The translations under genes and the position numbers were made by a program. The notes beneath the pieces were generated by a model that had not been told where the DNA came from, did not search any database, and saw nothing but the letters and a program-made list of their open reading frames with translations. DNA of 64,000 nucleotides from Paguma larvata (Eukaryota; Chordata; Mammalia; Carnivora; Viverridae), in contig CM057833.1 of NCBI GenBank assembly GCA_030068075.1, forward strand, positions 46,395,587 to 46,459,586. The letters run 5' to 3'. Each line of letters starts with the position of its first letter. The stretch's first letter is position 1. Positions 52,641 through 63,831 of this stretch are shown piece by piece.

Positions 52641-54084
52641 AATTTAGCTCTTGGCATACTTCTAGAATTTGTAGAGAACATCTGTGAACTTCAGGGAAAG
52701 TTCTGTCATTTGCTATTTCAAGGTTTTCCCTGAAGCACTTCTGCGGCTCTAGACATAGCCCATGCCCAGACCATTTTTCCAGAACTTGATCTAACAACTT
52801 CAATCAGATCTTGCCAATCTAAAGATCCTAAAAGGTAACTCATGTTTCCAGAGCTTGCCTAAACTGTCTTGGGGGCACAGGCAAGCCCACAATAATCTGT
52901 GGGTAAGAGCAGTGATGATTGTTTGAGGTGGCGTTGTGCTTTCAGAAACGACAGACAGACTTCATGTTATAGACTTTTAAGTTGTTTCCCAGGCTACTAG
53001 CCTTAAATATAATCTGGAACCTAAGGGAAGCCCTATGATACAACAACATTTTTGTGGTTCCACCCCCACTGCCGTATGGTTAGGCTTGTGCTCCAAAGGT
53101 GGGCTGCGGAGAGGGAGAATGAGAGAAAACCCAATCCTACGTATAAAATTTAGGTATCAACTACTGAAATCAAGGGCAAGAGACCTCTGGCTGAAAGGAC
53201 ATTTACAGAGTATAACAGGAGGATTTATTAATCGCAAAATAATGAGAATTGTTTTGTTTTAAACTGCCTAAAGAAACCAAGGCAGGGAAATTTGGTGTGT
53301 TAGTTGAAATACAGATTCGTGAGTTCCAGTCTAAGACTGGAGCTTCTTTTTCAGAAGCTCTGATGTGAGCATAGTTGTTTGCATTTTTTTTAATCATCAT
53401 CCCAGATGAAAACACTAATCCAGAAAAACCTTGTTTTTAGGAAATAAGTCCTCCTTTGCTTGCAAAATTACTTTAACTGGCTTTTGGGACTCTGCAAATA
53501 TAGATCAGGGCTCATCTTGAGGAGAGAGGTCAAAAAAAGGATGAGATTTACATGTTTTCTACTTCACAACAGGACTTGAGGACTAATAGGACTTGAGGGT
53601 TCTCCCATTGTAAGCCCTTGTCAGAGTCTTTAGCACTTCATTTAGGGAGAGAGGGGAACATGGCCGGCCACATGGAAGTAGGCTGCAGCCAAGAGTGAGG
53701 AGACAGTGAGTCACTGCCTTCAGGGAGTGGATGATGTATACCACCAACATGCTGTTTGACTTTGGCTTTGTTTGTTCTCTTGTGACGACGTGACTTTCCT
53801 ACTTCATCACTAAACCTTAGTAAAATGCTCTATACAAGACGACTCTGTACTGGTGGTGCATTGGGGGAGGAAGGAGAGAGAAGCATGGTGAGATTTTCCA
53901 GTGGAACATACTAGAAAGAACTGGAACAGCCGTGAGGAGCCAAGATGGGAGAGCGAAAAGTGGGTGGGGAATTTCAGTGGAGGAGGAATTCATAGAACAA
54001 AGAAGCAGAGGTTTGTAGGGCAGTCTCCAAAAATCTGAATGATCCTCTCTTTGCAACACTTGGGAAGAGTGCTGGGAGCCCAAG
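52641..54084. other. Unassigned sequence
   Basis: About 1.4 kb with no gene and no named repeat. Several phrases look single-copy, and frames are short. Confidence 0.5.
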
Positions 54085-54351
54085 GTTTATGGAAAATTAT
54101 TAACATACAGTAAAATACTTTCATAGTGTATATACAGTTTAGCTAGCTTTGAAAAATGTATACACGCATGTAATCATCACCACCACAATCAAGATTTCCA
54201 CTACCATCACCTGAAAAGTTTTCTTCTGTCATCCTATCAGTCAACCCCCAAACACCCTAGGTCACAAGAAGTCATCGATCAACTTTTTCTCACTCTAGAT
54301 TAGGCTTGTCTCTTATTTTAGCCAATTTGACAATAAATTATATTTAAAAAA

Positions 54352-54457
54352 TAAAGATTTTGTTTTTAAGCAGTCTCTATACCCAATGTGGAGCTTGAAC
54401 TCACAACCCCGAGATCAAGAGTAGTATGCTCCTCCGACTGAATCAGCCAGCACCCCT
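54352..54457 (-). mobile_element. Older short carnivore SINE
   Basis: Inverted: AAAGATTTTGTTTTTAAGCA, TGGAGCTTGAACTCACAACC, CCGAGATCAAGAGTAGTATG, CAGCCAGCACCCC. It has only the tRNA-related part plus a short tail, without the CT-rich body. More diverged than the felid-type copies, matching an older carnivore SINE subfamily. Confidence 0.85.
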
Positions 54458-54492
54458 CTAGAGTTTTATATAAATGATGTACAAACACTTTT

Positions 54493-54689
54493 TTTAAGTT
54501 TATTTATTTATTTTGAGAGAGAGAGAGAGACAGAGAGCAGGGGAGAGGCAGAAAGAGAAGGAAAGAGAGAGAATCCCAAGCAGTCTCCACACTGTCAACA
54601 CAGAGTCTGACTTGGGGCCAGAACCATGAGATCATGACCTGAGCAGAAATCAAGAGTTGGATGTGTCACTGAGCCACCCAGGTGCCCCT
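54493..54689 (-). mobile_element. Felid SINE with TSD
   Basis: Inverted tail TTTTAAGTTTATTTATTTAT to head GAGCCACCCAGGTGCCCC. The 8-bp duplication ACACTTTT lies at 54485-54492 and 54692-54699. Confidence 0.95.
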
Positions 54690-55263
54690 ATACACTTTTA
54701 AAATAATGGTATTTTAGGTTTCTTCATATGGGTGCATTTTTTAGTAGATTGGTTGGTTGATTGATTTGATGAGTAGTATTTCACTATATGGATTCACTTG
54801 TTGGTGGTCATTTGAGTTGTTTCCAACTTGAGGATAGTATCAACAAAGTTGTTATAAATATTCGTGTAAATGGATGTAAATTATGTAAATATCTTGTAGT
54901 GGAATCACTGTGATAATGGTAGGTATATGGGTTTGTGTTTAACCTTATAAGAAAGTGCCTGTTTCCCAGAGTGGTTATACTGTTTTTGTTAGTACCAGCA
55001 GTAGATGAGAATTTTAGTTGCTCCACATCCTTTTCAATACTTGATAATCCCAGTCTAAGTTTAGCCATTTTAACGACTATGCCCTAGTGTCTCGCTGTGG
55101 TTTTAATTTGCATTTCCCTAATGACTAATAACATTGAGTGTCTTCTCACATGCTTCTTGGCCACTCCCATATCTTCTTTTGGAAAGTATTTATTCTAGGT
55201 TTTTGCTCACTTAAAAAAATCTTTTTTGTCTTCTTATGTTGTGGGAGTTCTTTATATACTCTA

Positions 55264-55484
55264 GGGGCGCCTGAGTGGCTCAGTCGGTTAAACGTCTGAC
55301 TTTGGTTCAGGTCATGGTCTCATGGTTTGTGAGTTGGAGGCCCGTGTCAGGCTCTGTGCTCACAGCTTGGAGTCTGGAGCCTGCTTCTGATTCTGTGTCT
55401 CCCTCTCTCTGCCCCTTCCCGCACTCATGATCTGTCTCTCTGTGTCTCAAAACTGAATAAATATTAAAAAATTTTAAAAAGTTA
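55264..55484 (+). mobile_element. Felid SINE with perfect 12-bp TSD
   Basis: GGGGCGCCTGAGTGGCTCAG head, complete body, and tail AATAAATATTAAAAAATTTT. TTTATATACTCT occurs at 55251-55262 and 55485-55496. Inserted in the minus-strand L1. Confidence 0.97.
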
Positions 55485-57849
55485 TTTATATACTCTGGAT
55501 ATTGGTCCTTTGTCATATTTATCTATGACAAATATTTTTAGCAATCTGTAGAGTGCCTTACAGATGGCGCTATTCTTTTGATGGTATTTGAAGGAGGCAT
55601 TTTAAATTTTGATTGTCTAATTTACCTAATTGTTTTCATACTACTTTTGTCCTGTTGAAGAAATATTTGCCAACATAAGGTTGCAAAGATTTTACTGGAA
55701 ATTTGTAGTTTTGGATTTTACATTTAGACTTATAATCCATCTTAAAGAAATGTTTGTTTGTATTGTGATTTACATTAGTTAATGGTCTTGTTCCTGACCT
55801 TAGGATGAAAGCACTCAATCATTCACCTTTACATATATTAACTGCAACTTTTTCACAGATGCTCTTTATCAGGTGGTGAAAGAAGGTTCTTTCTATTCTT
55901 TGGTTGAAAGATTTTGAGCTTTTTTTAAACAAATGGATATAAACTTTGTCGAATGTTTTTACTACTGAATTGTTCTCTTTATTCTGTTAATATGTTAAAT
56001 TACATTAATGACTCTTTAAGTGTTAAACCAACCTTGTATTCCTGGAATAAATCCCACTTAGAGTGGTATATGACCCTTATATATATATATTCCTGGATTT
56101 TATTTGCTACATTTTGAAAGGATTTTTACATTTGTCCTCATGAAGGTTCTCTTCTTCCTATGAAGTCTTTCATCTTGATAGCTAGACAAGACTAGCTTAT
56201 CCAAATTAAGTTATGAAATGTTTCCTCCTCTACTGTTTTCTGAAACTGTTTATATAGGATTGGTACTATTTTCCCCCTAAATTTACCTTGGAAATCTTAA
56301 TTTTATTTGTAGAAAAGCTCTTAAGATTTTTTTCATCATCCCTTATTTTAAAAAATGGTTTATAATGTGCCCTGGTGGAGTTTTCTTTGTTATCCTGATT
56401 GAGGTTCATGAGTTTGTATTTTTCATTAAGGCTTGGAATTATTAGCCATTATGTTTTCAAATCTGTTTCTGTTTCTCCTTACCCCAGCCTCTCCTTCTAG
56501 AATTGTATGTGAGACAATTTCAAATCATCCTGCAGGTCACCAAGACACTGTAAATTATGCTTTTCAATCATTTTCTTCTATATGATGCATTTTGGATAGC
56601 TTTATTACTATGACTTCAAGTTTACTAATATTTTCTTCTGTAATATCTAGTATATCCTTCATCTTTGTGAGGAATTTTCATTAGCATATATTATATGTTT
56701 TAAATCTCTAGAAGTTTCATTTAGCCTTTTTTGTAAATTCCATTTCTCTCCTCACTACATTCATGTTTACCTTTGAATAATTCAGTATAACTTAATAGCT
56801 GCTTGAAGTCCTTTTCTGCTATTCTATCATCTCTGTTATTTCTGGGTCTGTTTCTACTGACTGACTTTTTTTTCTCCAAGTATAGAACACATTTGCTTAC
56901 TTCTTGACATGTCTAGTAATTTTTTGAGATACTAAAATATTGTGTTTTATGTTGAGGATCTGCATTTTGTTGTTATCCCATAAAGAGTGCTGAAACTTGT
57001 TCTGACAAGTGGATAAGTTACTTTCTGATTAGCTTGACCTTTTTCCAGACTTCTTTTTAAGACTTTGTTGGGCAAGTATAGAGAAACTTTTATTCTAGGG
57101 AAAGTTTAACCCCACTATTAACATTTGACACTTCTGTGACCACTGAATGTTCCAGAGGATCTGCAAGGACCTTCCACTCTTGGTGGATGGAGTCTCTAAA
57201 TTCTGTGATCTCTGAATTTCTCGGTCTGCAGTTCCTCGGTCACTCATTGCCTGGTTTCATGGAGTTTTATCCTAGGCATGCATGATCTGATATTCAGCAA
57301 AGACTCTGAAGTATTTTCCTATGTTGCTCTTTTTCTCTGAAATTCTGCTCCACAATTTTGAGTCACCTCAACCTCCCAGATCTCTGATCTGCGTCTTCTC
57401 AACTTAGATTGTTATACTCTGCTTAGGATTCTCTTCTGCAATAAGATCCAGAATGTGATTCCAGGCAAAGACCAACTGTTTATCTCAATTAATGTCCCTT
57501 TTCTTGGTAATCACAATGCCATACTATCTGTTGTTCAATGTCTGCAAACAGTTTCATGTAATTTTTCTCAGTTTTCTTATTGTTTGTTTATAATGGGAAA
57601 ATATATCAAATCCTGTCATTCCAGCATGGCCTGAAATGGAGATTCAGCTCTTATGATTTATTTGTACATTAGAGAAAAGAGTAAACCTCAAGACTGGAAG
57701 CAGGAATATTCATATTAAAATACATATTGCAATAACATGTATAAAGAGTAAAATATAAAACATAAAAGGCATCCCAGTCTGCATTAATTGAAGTGTGGTG
57801 TCTACGACAAAGAAGGTGACAACGCCCTTAACTTCACTCTACACACTAC

Positions 57850-58640
57850 TGGTCTTCTCTGTTCTTTTATTTCATAGGCATGTTTTGAGCACCATCTTTA
57901 TTATCTTATATGCTAGGCACTGGATTTACCATGTTAAATGAGATATAACCTTTTTCTTTAAGAAACTCCTAGACCAGGGAGAAATCGACAACTAACATGG
58001 AAATAACAATAGATCCTGAGAAGTGATACAATAGAGATAAGCCCAGGGCTTATAAGAACACAAAGGAGAGATGCCTATTCCAACCTGAGTGAAGGTGAGG
58101 GTGTTGAGATAGAATGTTTGCAGGAGATAATAGCTTATGAGTGGAGTCCTGATGGATGAATAAGAATACATCTGAAGAAGGAAGTGGGAGGGGTTGGGGG
58201 AAAGCATACACATACGAAAGCCTATTTAATTTCTTTGAGAAATTACATGTATTTCAGATTGGCTAAAGTGGCAAGTGGGAAGAAGAGTGGGGTGAGGTGA
58301 GATGTAGGAGCTGAGTAATACAAGGTTTTGTTAAACATTTTAATTTAATTCCAGAACTGAAGAACTACTGAATTGTTTATTCAGGTGACTAACATGGTCT
58401 GTTTGCATTTTAGAAAGATGCCATTGGCTTCAGTTTGGAAAATCGGACTCTATGGGGGAAATAAGGATCCATCAGGAAGATGTAGCATTAATGCAAGCCA
58501 AAGATAATTTGAGCCCGAGCTGTTATTGGAAATGGGAACTGAGATGAGTAGATGAATAAGAAATAATTAGAAGGCATAATCAACTGAGCCTAAAGACTGG
58601 TTGGATATGGGGATTAAAAGAAGAGGAAAGAACCATAAAC
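57850..58640 (-). mobile_element. L2 LINE, long 3' portion
   Basis: Inverted L2: CTTATATGCTAGGCACTGGA, AAGAAACTCCTAGACCAGGG, GTGGAGTCCTGATGGATGAA, GAGCTGAGTAATACAAGGTTT, ACATGGTCTGTTTGCATTTT and AGAAAGATGCCATTGGCTTC. One of the longest L2 remnants here. Confidence 0.75.
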
Positions 58641-59539
58641 AGTATCTGGGGTTTGACTTGGGTGACTCGAGTATATTCTCTTAAGGGGTAGCAGATTTCT
58701 TGTTTTCTGTCTAGGTTGACTACTGTCATGCCATGTATGTGATTCCAGCTTCCTGGCTGCCTGGGCCTATGCACTTCCTCCGGGTGTTTGAGATTATGTT
58801 CATCTGCTAAATTTGCCATCCATCTCTTGTCTCTTTCAATGGTCAGAATCTGCGTAAACATATTCCTGGCTGCTCTACCGATTCTAGCTGGATTTCCAGC
58901 TCTGGTATCTTCTTGAATCTGTCTCACTCCTATGTCTTCCCTGGACCTTATACCTCTAGCTTGACAGTTCTGCATATTTCTTTCTGTGACTCATGGAAAA
59001 TTGTGTGACACAGAGCTGACAAAATAATACTTGACGATCAGCACTGGAAAGAACTTAGGACATCATGTGGCACAACACACTAATATTATAGTTGAGAAAC
59101 TGAACACAGAGTTTCATCATTTCATCCATACATTCGCTAAACATGTGTTGATTTTACTACCCTTCCTAGGTAGCTATTAATAATTATAACTAAAAAAATA
59201 ATTATAACTCACCCACAAATAGATGTGTATCTGTAGATTTTTACAGCCTTATTTTAATTTTGTATAAGGTAAAAAAAAAATGGTGATTACCTTGCCTTAT
59301 GGATATTAGGACTAAGGAATAGAAAGCTCAACCCATAAAAATTGGATATAAGAATTGATAAAGAAAGACTGATGGGGCCATGGCAAAGTCTACTAGTTGT
59401 CCCATTATATGATTTCTCCTCACCTTTTTTGGTAATAGATTCAATTTTTAGGTACTTGGCCTATAATAAAAACCTTGTATTTATGTAGGCATGTCAAAGT
59501 CCCAATGGAAAAAAGTTGACACACTCAAAATGGGATAAG
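58641..59539. other. Unassigned, mostly AT-rich
   Basis: A 131-codon minus frame (58580-58975) starts opposite no splice or promoter signal and shows no domain. A MIR-like phrase lies at 59090-59115. From 59165 the sequence is AT-rich with short A-runs. Confidence 0.45.
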
Positions 59540-60000
59540 CCAAGAAGGATTTATTTATAAAGGTGCTATTTACTAAGATAGGGTATAGAGGAATTGTAAC
59601 TATAGTACAGTAATCCAGAGCTCATAGCAGCTAGGCTGTTACCTCCCTACGGAATGAAGGGACCTAACGGAATGAAGAAAGGGAATAGCTACTAAGGCAT
59701 AGAAAAAGAGAGAGTCAAGTGTTGCAAGGGCCAGCCATCCTCAGTTGAGGGATAGAGCCACCCCAATGCAACCTTGAAGAGAAGGGTCTAGAGAAATAAA
59801 TACTCTCATCTCATTCTTCTCTTTTTCTGATCTCCTTTTAGAACCTCTGTTGTCTGAGCTAGAACCATAAAAGCCAGAGGTTATACTCTCCCACTGATGT
59901 GGTCTACACAGGCCAGCTACCCCAGGCAAATGGAAAATGGCTGGTATATTGAAGGTAGGTAACTAAATTGTGGCCAGTGGAATAAGAGCAGAAAACGTGT
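59540..60000. mobile_element. Possible unclassified LTR-like repeat
   Basis: ATTTATTTATAAAGGTGCTA, then CATAAAAGCCAGAGGTTATA and TGGTCTACACAGGCCAGC resemble a mammalian repeat that I cannot name. Orientation unknown. Confidence 0.3.
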
Positions 60001-60834
60001 GTTCAGCTTTTAGGACACACCTTTCAAGGGAGGGGCATGTTTTCCTCCTTTCTATAGGCTAGATTGGTGACAGATGACTGAAATTTGAGCAGCCGTCTTG
60101 GTCCTTGAGAGAGAAGTTACATTCTGAGATTGATGATAGAGGGAATCTGGATTCCTGTGGATCAAACAGCTAGGTCTGGTTGCCTGCATTCACTTGAGAG
60201 AGAAAGAAACTTGTGTCCTTGTAAAGCCACTATTATGGGTTTTCTGTCATTTGCAGCTAATGCAAATCTTGCCAATTCAGAGACCAAACGGGAAATTCTT
60301 TTGGAATTCAGACTGTATTGGCTCTTTTTTTTCCCTTTATTTTTTTATTTTTATTTTTTAACCTCTAAGCACTTGAAATGGACTTTGTCTAGCTGAAGCA
60401 AAGGGGAAGTTTATTAGAAGGATGCTGGGGGTGTCTCAGAGAATCAAAGGAAATTCTGAACTACAAAGATAGGAGAACCTAAGGCAGTTCTGGTATCTCA
60501 AAATTCTTTGTGGCCTTTCATCCTGGAGGACTGCCACACATGTGACTCACCCTCAACAGTTTCCAATCTCTTCAGAAATCCATTCCAAATTTCATATTTC
60601 TTTTGGAGAGAATCTGATTGGGCTAGCTTGGATCAGATTCTCTGGTCTTTGTTGAAGGTGGTCAGGAAGAGCCACAATACAGGCAGAGCCACTGATTGTC
60701 TCCAAGTTTCTAGGAGCTATGGGTACATTTTACATTACAGTTACCCCAAGAGATATGGTCTAAAATGACAAAGGGACCATTACCAATATTTACACCAATC
60801 TGTAAAGCATTCATGTAAGTATTAGTCTCCCTAA
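60001..60834. other. Unassigned sequence
   Basis: No gene or named repeat. A T-rich run lies at 60320-60360. Plus frames of 88 and 86 codons carry no domain. Confidence 0.5.
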
Positions 60835-60935
60835 TAAAATCATAAGTTCTTTGAGGATGGGTTTCAGAGTTATTCTGGAAACAACATGGACAGTAATGCC
60901 TAGTCCACAGTAGATACTGAATAAAGGCTCATTTC
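60835..60935 (+). mobile_element. L2 3' end
   Basis: AAGTTCTTTGAGGATGGGTT, TAATGCCTAGTCCACAGTAG, ATACTGAATAAAGGCTC. Confidence 0.65.
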
Positions 60936-61029
60936 CTTTTATCCCCCACCTCATTACCAGATGTTTTGAACCTCATTACAGAGGCAGAGACAGGCAACAA
61001 CTCAAAGCCACAATTTTGTGTAAATTCAA

Positions 61030-61385
61030 AGCTTCCTGTAACTAAATTCACCAAAATTCTCAATATCTTCCATGTGCCAGGAACTATGCTGAATACAAGT
61101 GACAGAAAAATATGATTAAATGCTTTTAAGAGTTCACAGCCTGGCAAAGAAGAGATGCATGTGGACAAATAATAATAATAATGAGCAGCAAGTTGTGTAC
61201 CATAGCAGAAGTAAGCATCAAATGCCTTAAAGGAGAATAGAGAGCAACTGAGAGAGTTGGTAGAGGTGATGTTTGAGGTGGCTGCATGAGGATGAGTAGG
61301 AACCCTACAGACAAAAACTGGAGAGAAAAATCTCTAAGCAAAAGGAAGAGCATGTGCAAAACTTCTGAAGCATGAAAATGCTCAG
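61030..61385 (-). mobile_element. L2 LINE 3' portion
   Basis: CCATGTGCCAGGAACTATGC, TTAAGAGTTCACAGCCTGGC, AAAAGGAAGAGCATGTGCAA and AACTTCTGAAGCATG in inverted L2 order, with an AAT run at 61167-61182. Confidence 0.7.
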
Positions 61386-61439
61386 CTGTGTCCAGAAAGA
61401 AGCCAAGACCTTCATGTGACTAGACTTCTAGACACTGAC

Positions 61440-61720
61440 TGGAGACTTATTTATTCCTTCCACAGTAATTTATTGAGTGCCGCTCTGTGCAGGGTTACAC
61501 GGAAGTCGAAGATAAACGAGATGCAATCCTCACCTTCAGTGGGAGATGCAAATGCAGTGACTATAATCAGGTAAGTGCTATAGCAGAGAGAAAGTAAAAC
61601 CCTATGGTGTTATTGTAGCAAGGGAAGGGACATTATCGAGGGACTAAGGAAGAGAGTTATATGTGGGAGTTAAGATCTTGAATGTCATGCTAAATCTGCT
61701 TGGGTTTCTTTACCTTGCAG
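61440..61720 (-). mobile_element. L2 LINE 3' portion
   Basis: CCTTCCACAGTAATTTATTG, AGTGCCGCTCTGTGCAGGG, ATGCAATCCTCACCTTCAG and GGTAAGTGCTATAGCAGAGAG. A second, separate L2 copy in the same orientation. Confidence 0.7.
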
Positions 61721-61824
61721 GTTAGGAGACCCTCGACACTTTTCCACACATACTTGTTAAAGTAAAAAGATTACAATATGTTGAGACTGCTTTTAAAACT
61801 TTCTGACTAAAGAAAAATAAATCC

Positions 61825-61900
61825 CATTTACTTTGTACTTGTTTGTCAGGAACTGTGCTAGGGATTTTATATATGTCATCTTATTTAAACTATTGGGCTG
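61825..61900 (-). mobile_element. MIR fragment
   Basis: CAGGAACTGTGCTAGGGATT, TTATATATGTCATCTTATTT. Confidence 0.5.
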
Positions 61901-62149
61901 CAGGTGGAAAGGGCTATGTACCCAACTTTGGAGGTAACCAACGCAGAGAATAGACAAAGGAACATTGTACAGTGTGAAGCAGGGATGGTTGGGCAGGTTA
62001 ATGCTATTTTATGTAGGGGACAGAGGTCTGAATTCTTCCTCCACTTCAGAGAAAATTCCCTACTTTAATCAAAATGCCTATGATTCCTTAGGTATGTATG
62101 GTAAGTCAAACCCTAGATTACTCCATCAGGAATATGGACAGATGCAAAT

Positions 62150-62470
62150 CGCTTAAGTTAACAAGGGTTTATTTGTCTCAAGCAATGAGAGGTCCAGGAA
62201 AAAGCAGTCCGACAATACCATTAGAGGTGCAAGTTCTTCCATCGTTCCAAGATGGCTGCTGAATCTTCACTTTTTCCATTCCTTGGAATGAAGTTCCATT
62301 CCAAGAAGGAAGGAGCAGAGAAGAAAGGCTTTTGCTAAAAAGGGTTTAACTTTCTAATTTGGGACTAGATTGCCTTTCTAGAGACTTCTGCTTACATTTC
62401 TTTGGCCAGAACTGTGTCACACGGCCACTCCCAGGTACAAGGGAGGCTAGAAAATGGAATGTTTTAACAG
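62150..62470. mobile_element. Unclassified ancient interspersed repeat
   Basis: ACAAGGGTTTATTTGTCTCA, AATGAGAGGTCCAGG, TTCCAAGATGGCTGCTGAAT, TTTCTTTGGCCAGAACTGTG and CACGGCCACTCCCAGGTAC. I know this as a recurrent mammalian phrase series but cannot name the family. The plus 135-codon frame starting at 62359 is not a gene. Confidence 0.4.
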
Positions 62471-62574
62471 GATGTATTTGCTTTCCTCCTATATCCCAAA
62501 TTAAGGTTGTCACTAAGGAAGGGGCAAATAGAGAGCAAGTAGGCAGCATATACAATCTCATTCCATTTTTCCAA

Positions 62575-62715
62575 CAGTTCTATAAGGTAAATAATGTTAT
62601 CCACATTCTACATATAAGAAAATGGAGTCAGAAAGAAAAATATATTGGCCAAAGTCACCCAAATAGCAAGTTATGGGGTAAAGATTTTAAAACAAGTCTG
62701 TATCATTCCAAAAGC
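62575..62715 (-). mobile_element. MIR fragment
   Basis: TTCTATAAGGTAAATAATGTT, TACATATAAGAAAATGGAGT and GGCCAAAGTCACCCAAATAG. Confidence 0.7.
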
Positions 62716-62756
62716 AAAAGATTTTTTTGTTCTTCTGATAGCATCCAGTCTCCCTT

Positions 62757-62875
62757 CACCACGTGACCTTGAGCAAGTCGCTAAATCTCCCTGAGCCTCC
62801 ATTCTAATATCTATGAAATGAAGATAATCACCCTTGGCTCAAAGGTTTTTGAAGCATCAGGTTAGATGGTGAATA
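62757..62875 (+). mobile_element. MIR fragment
   Basis: ACGTGACCTTGAGCAAGTCG, CTGAGCCTCCATTCTAATAT. Confidence 0.7.
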
Positions 62876-62901
62876 CAAAAGGTTGGAAAGGATGATATCC
62901 A

Positions 62902-63110
62902 GGGCGCCTGGGTGACTCAGTTGGTTATGCATCAACTCTTGATTTCAGTTCAGGTCATGATATCATGGTTTGTGAGTTCAAGCCCTACATCAGGCTCTGT
63001 GCTGACAGCGAGGATCCTGCTTAGGATTCTCTCTCTCTGATTCTCTTTCTGCCCCTCCCCTGTTCTCTCACTCTCTCAAAATAAAAAAAATAAATATTAA
63101 AAAAAATTAA
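62902..63110 (+). mobile_element. Felid SINE with TSD
   Basis: GGGCGCCTGGGTGACTCAGT head to AATAAATATTAAAAAAAATT tail. GATGATATC flanks both ends (62891-62899 and 63123-63131). Confidence 0.96.
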
Positions 63111-63132
63111 GAAGAGAGAAAAGATGATATCA

Positions 63133-63549
63133 TGGGACACCAATTATTATCTGTACACCTTTTGCCAAAGCCTCTTTTCTGCAGTTGACAAGCGAGCAAG
63201 ATCTTTGAGGAGCACAGCTCCAACACTGGTATTTGAGTTTAGTTAGCACCAGCAAAATCTCTTGACTGGCATTTCCTATTTGGGCCCCATCATAGTTTCC
63301 CAGGAATTTCCACTGGTTCGATTTCCTTTGTCCACTCCAAGAGCTGCCTATGCAGATGAGTTATGAGGCACATTCCATAGCAGGTCAGATGAAAACAATG
63401 TGCAAATCATCCATCCTGGCTTTCTTGCCTTCTTCTCCTGTGGCTGCTCCCCAGCTAGAGCTAAATTTGAGCTACTCCTTAGTTTGGGCTTCTTCTTGTT
63501 CCCCACTCCAAGATGGAATAACCATCTGAGCACCAAGAGTCATTCCAGC
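63133..63549. other. Unassigned sequence
   Basis: No gene or repeat recognised. Confidence 0.5.
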
Positions 63550-63810
63550 TGCAGACTTGCAATACCCCACCTGTTCCATGCCTCTAGGTTGGGGCCTTTG
63601 TGTACCTCTGCCTGAAAAGCTTTGCCTTCATGACTTCCCCTAGTGAGCTCCTACTCCCAAGTCAAAGCTCAAGTTGAATCTCAGACTCTCCTCTCCTGTG
63701 ACATCTTCCCCTTTGCTTTCAGAAAGGTGACTTATTTTACTTCACTTTTTGTCTCTATTAGCATTCGTCCATACTTTTATTATAGTGTAACACATAGTAT
63801 GCCCAGACTG
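63550..63810 (+). mobile_element. L2 LINE 3' portion
   Basis: CCTCTGCCTGAAAAGCTTTG, TCAAAGCTCAAGTTGAATCT, GACATCTTCCCCTTTGC and CTATTAGCATTCGTCCATAC in plus L2 order. Confidence 0.7.
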
Positions 63811-63831
63811 AACTTAAAACTCATCATGAGT

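Larger units (their letters stand above)
54085..57650 (-). mobile_element. Ancient L1 (L1M/L1ME class) with nested SINEs
   Basis: Inverted L1 text runs from the 3' part (GTAATCATCACCACCACAAT, TTTCCAACTTGAGGATAG) through ORF2-end text (GCTCCACATCCTTTTCAATA, TTTGCATTTCCCTAATGAC, AAATCCCACTTAGAGTGG). Its 5' region (CTATTCTATCATCTCTGTTA, TTTAACCCCACTATTAAC) ends near 57650. It is much shorter than a complete L1 between those landmarks, so internal ORF2 is deleted. Inactive. Confidence 0.8.

Noticed and set aside
52213..52803. 196-codon minus-strand open frame, the longest in the window
   Set aside because: Overlaps an inverted L2 remnant, shows no domain, no conserved start context and no splice or poly(A) logic. 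A frame this long can occur by chance in 64 kb.
58580..58975. 131-codon minus-strand open frame rich in charged residues
   Set aside because: No family recognised and no gene context; its left end runs into L2. Left unassigned rather than called.
62359..62766. 135-codon plus-strand open frame
   Set aside because: Crosses an unclassified old repeat and an inverted MIR. No domain.
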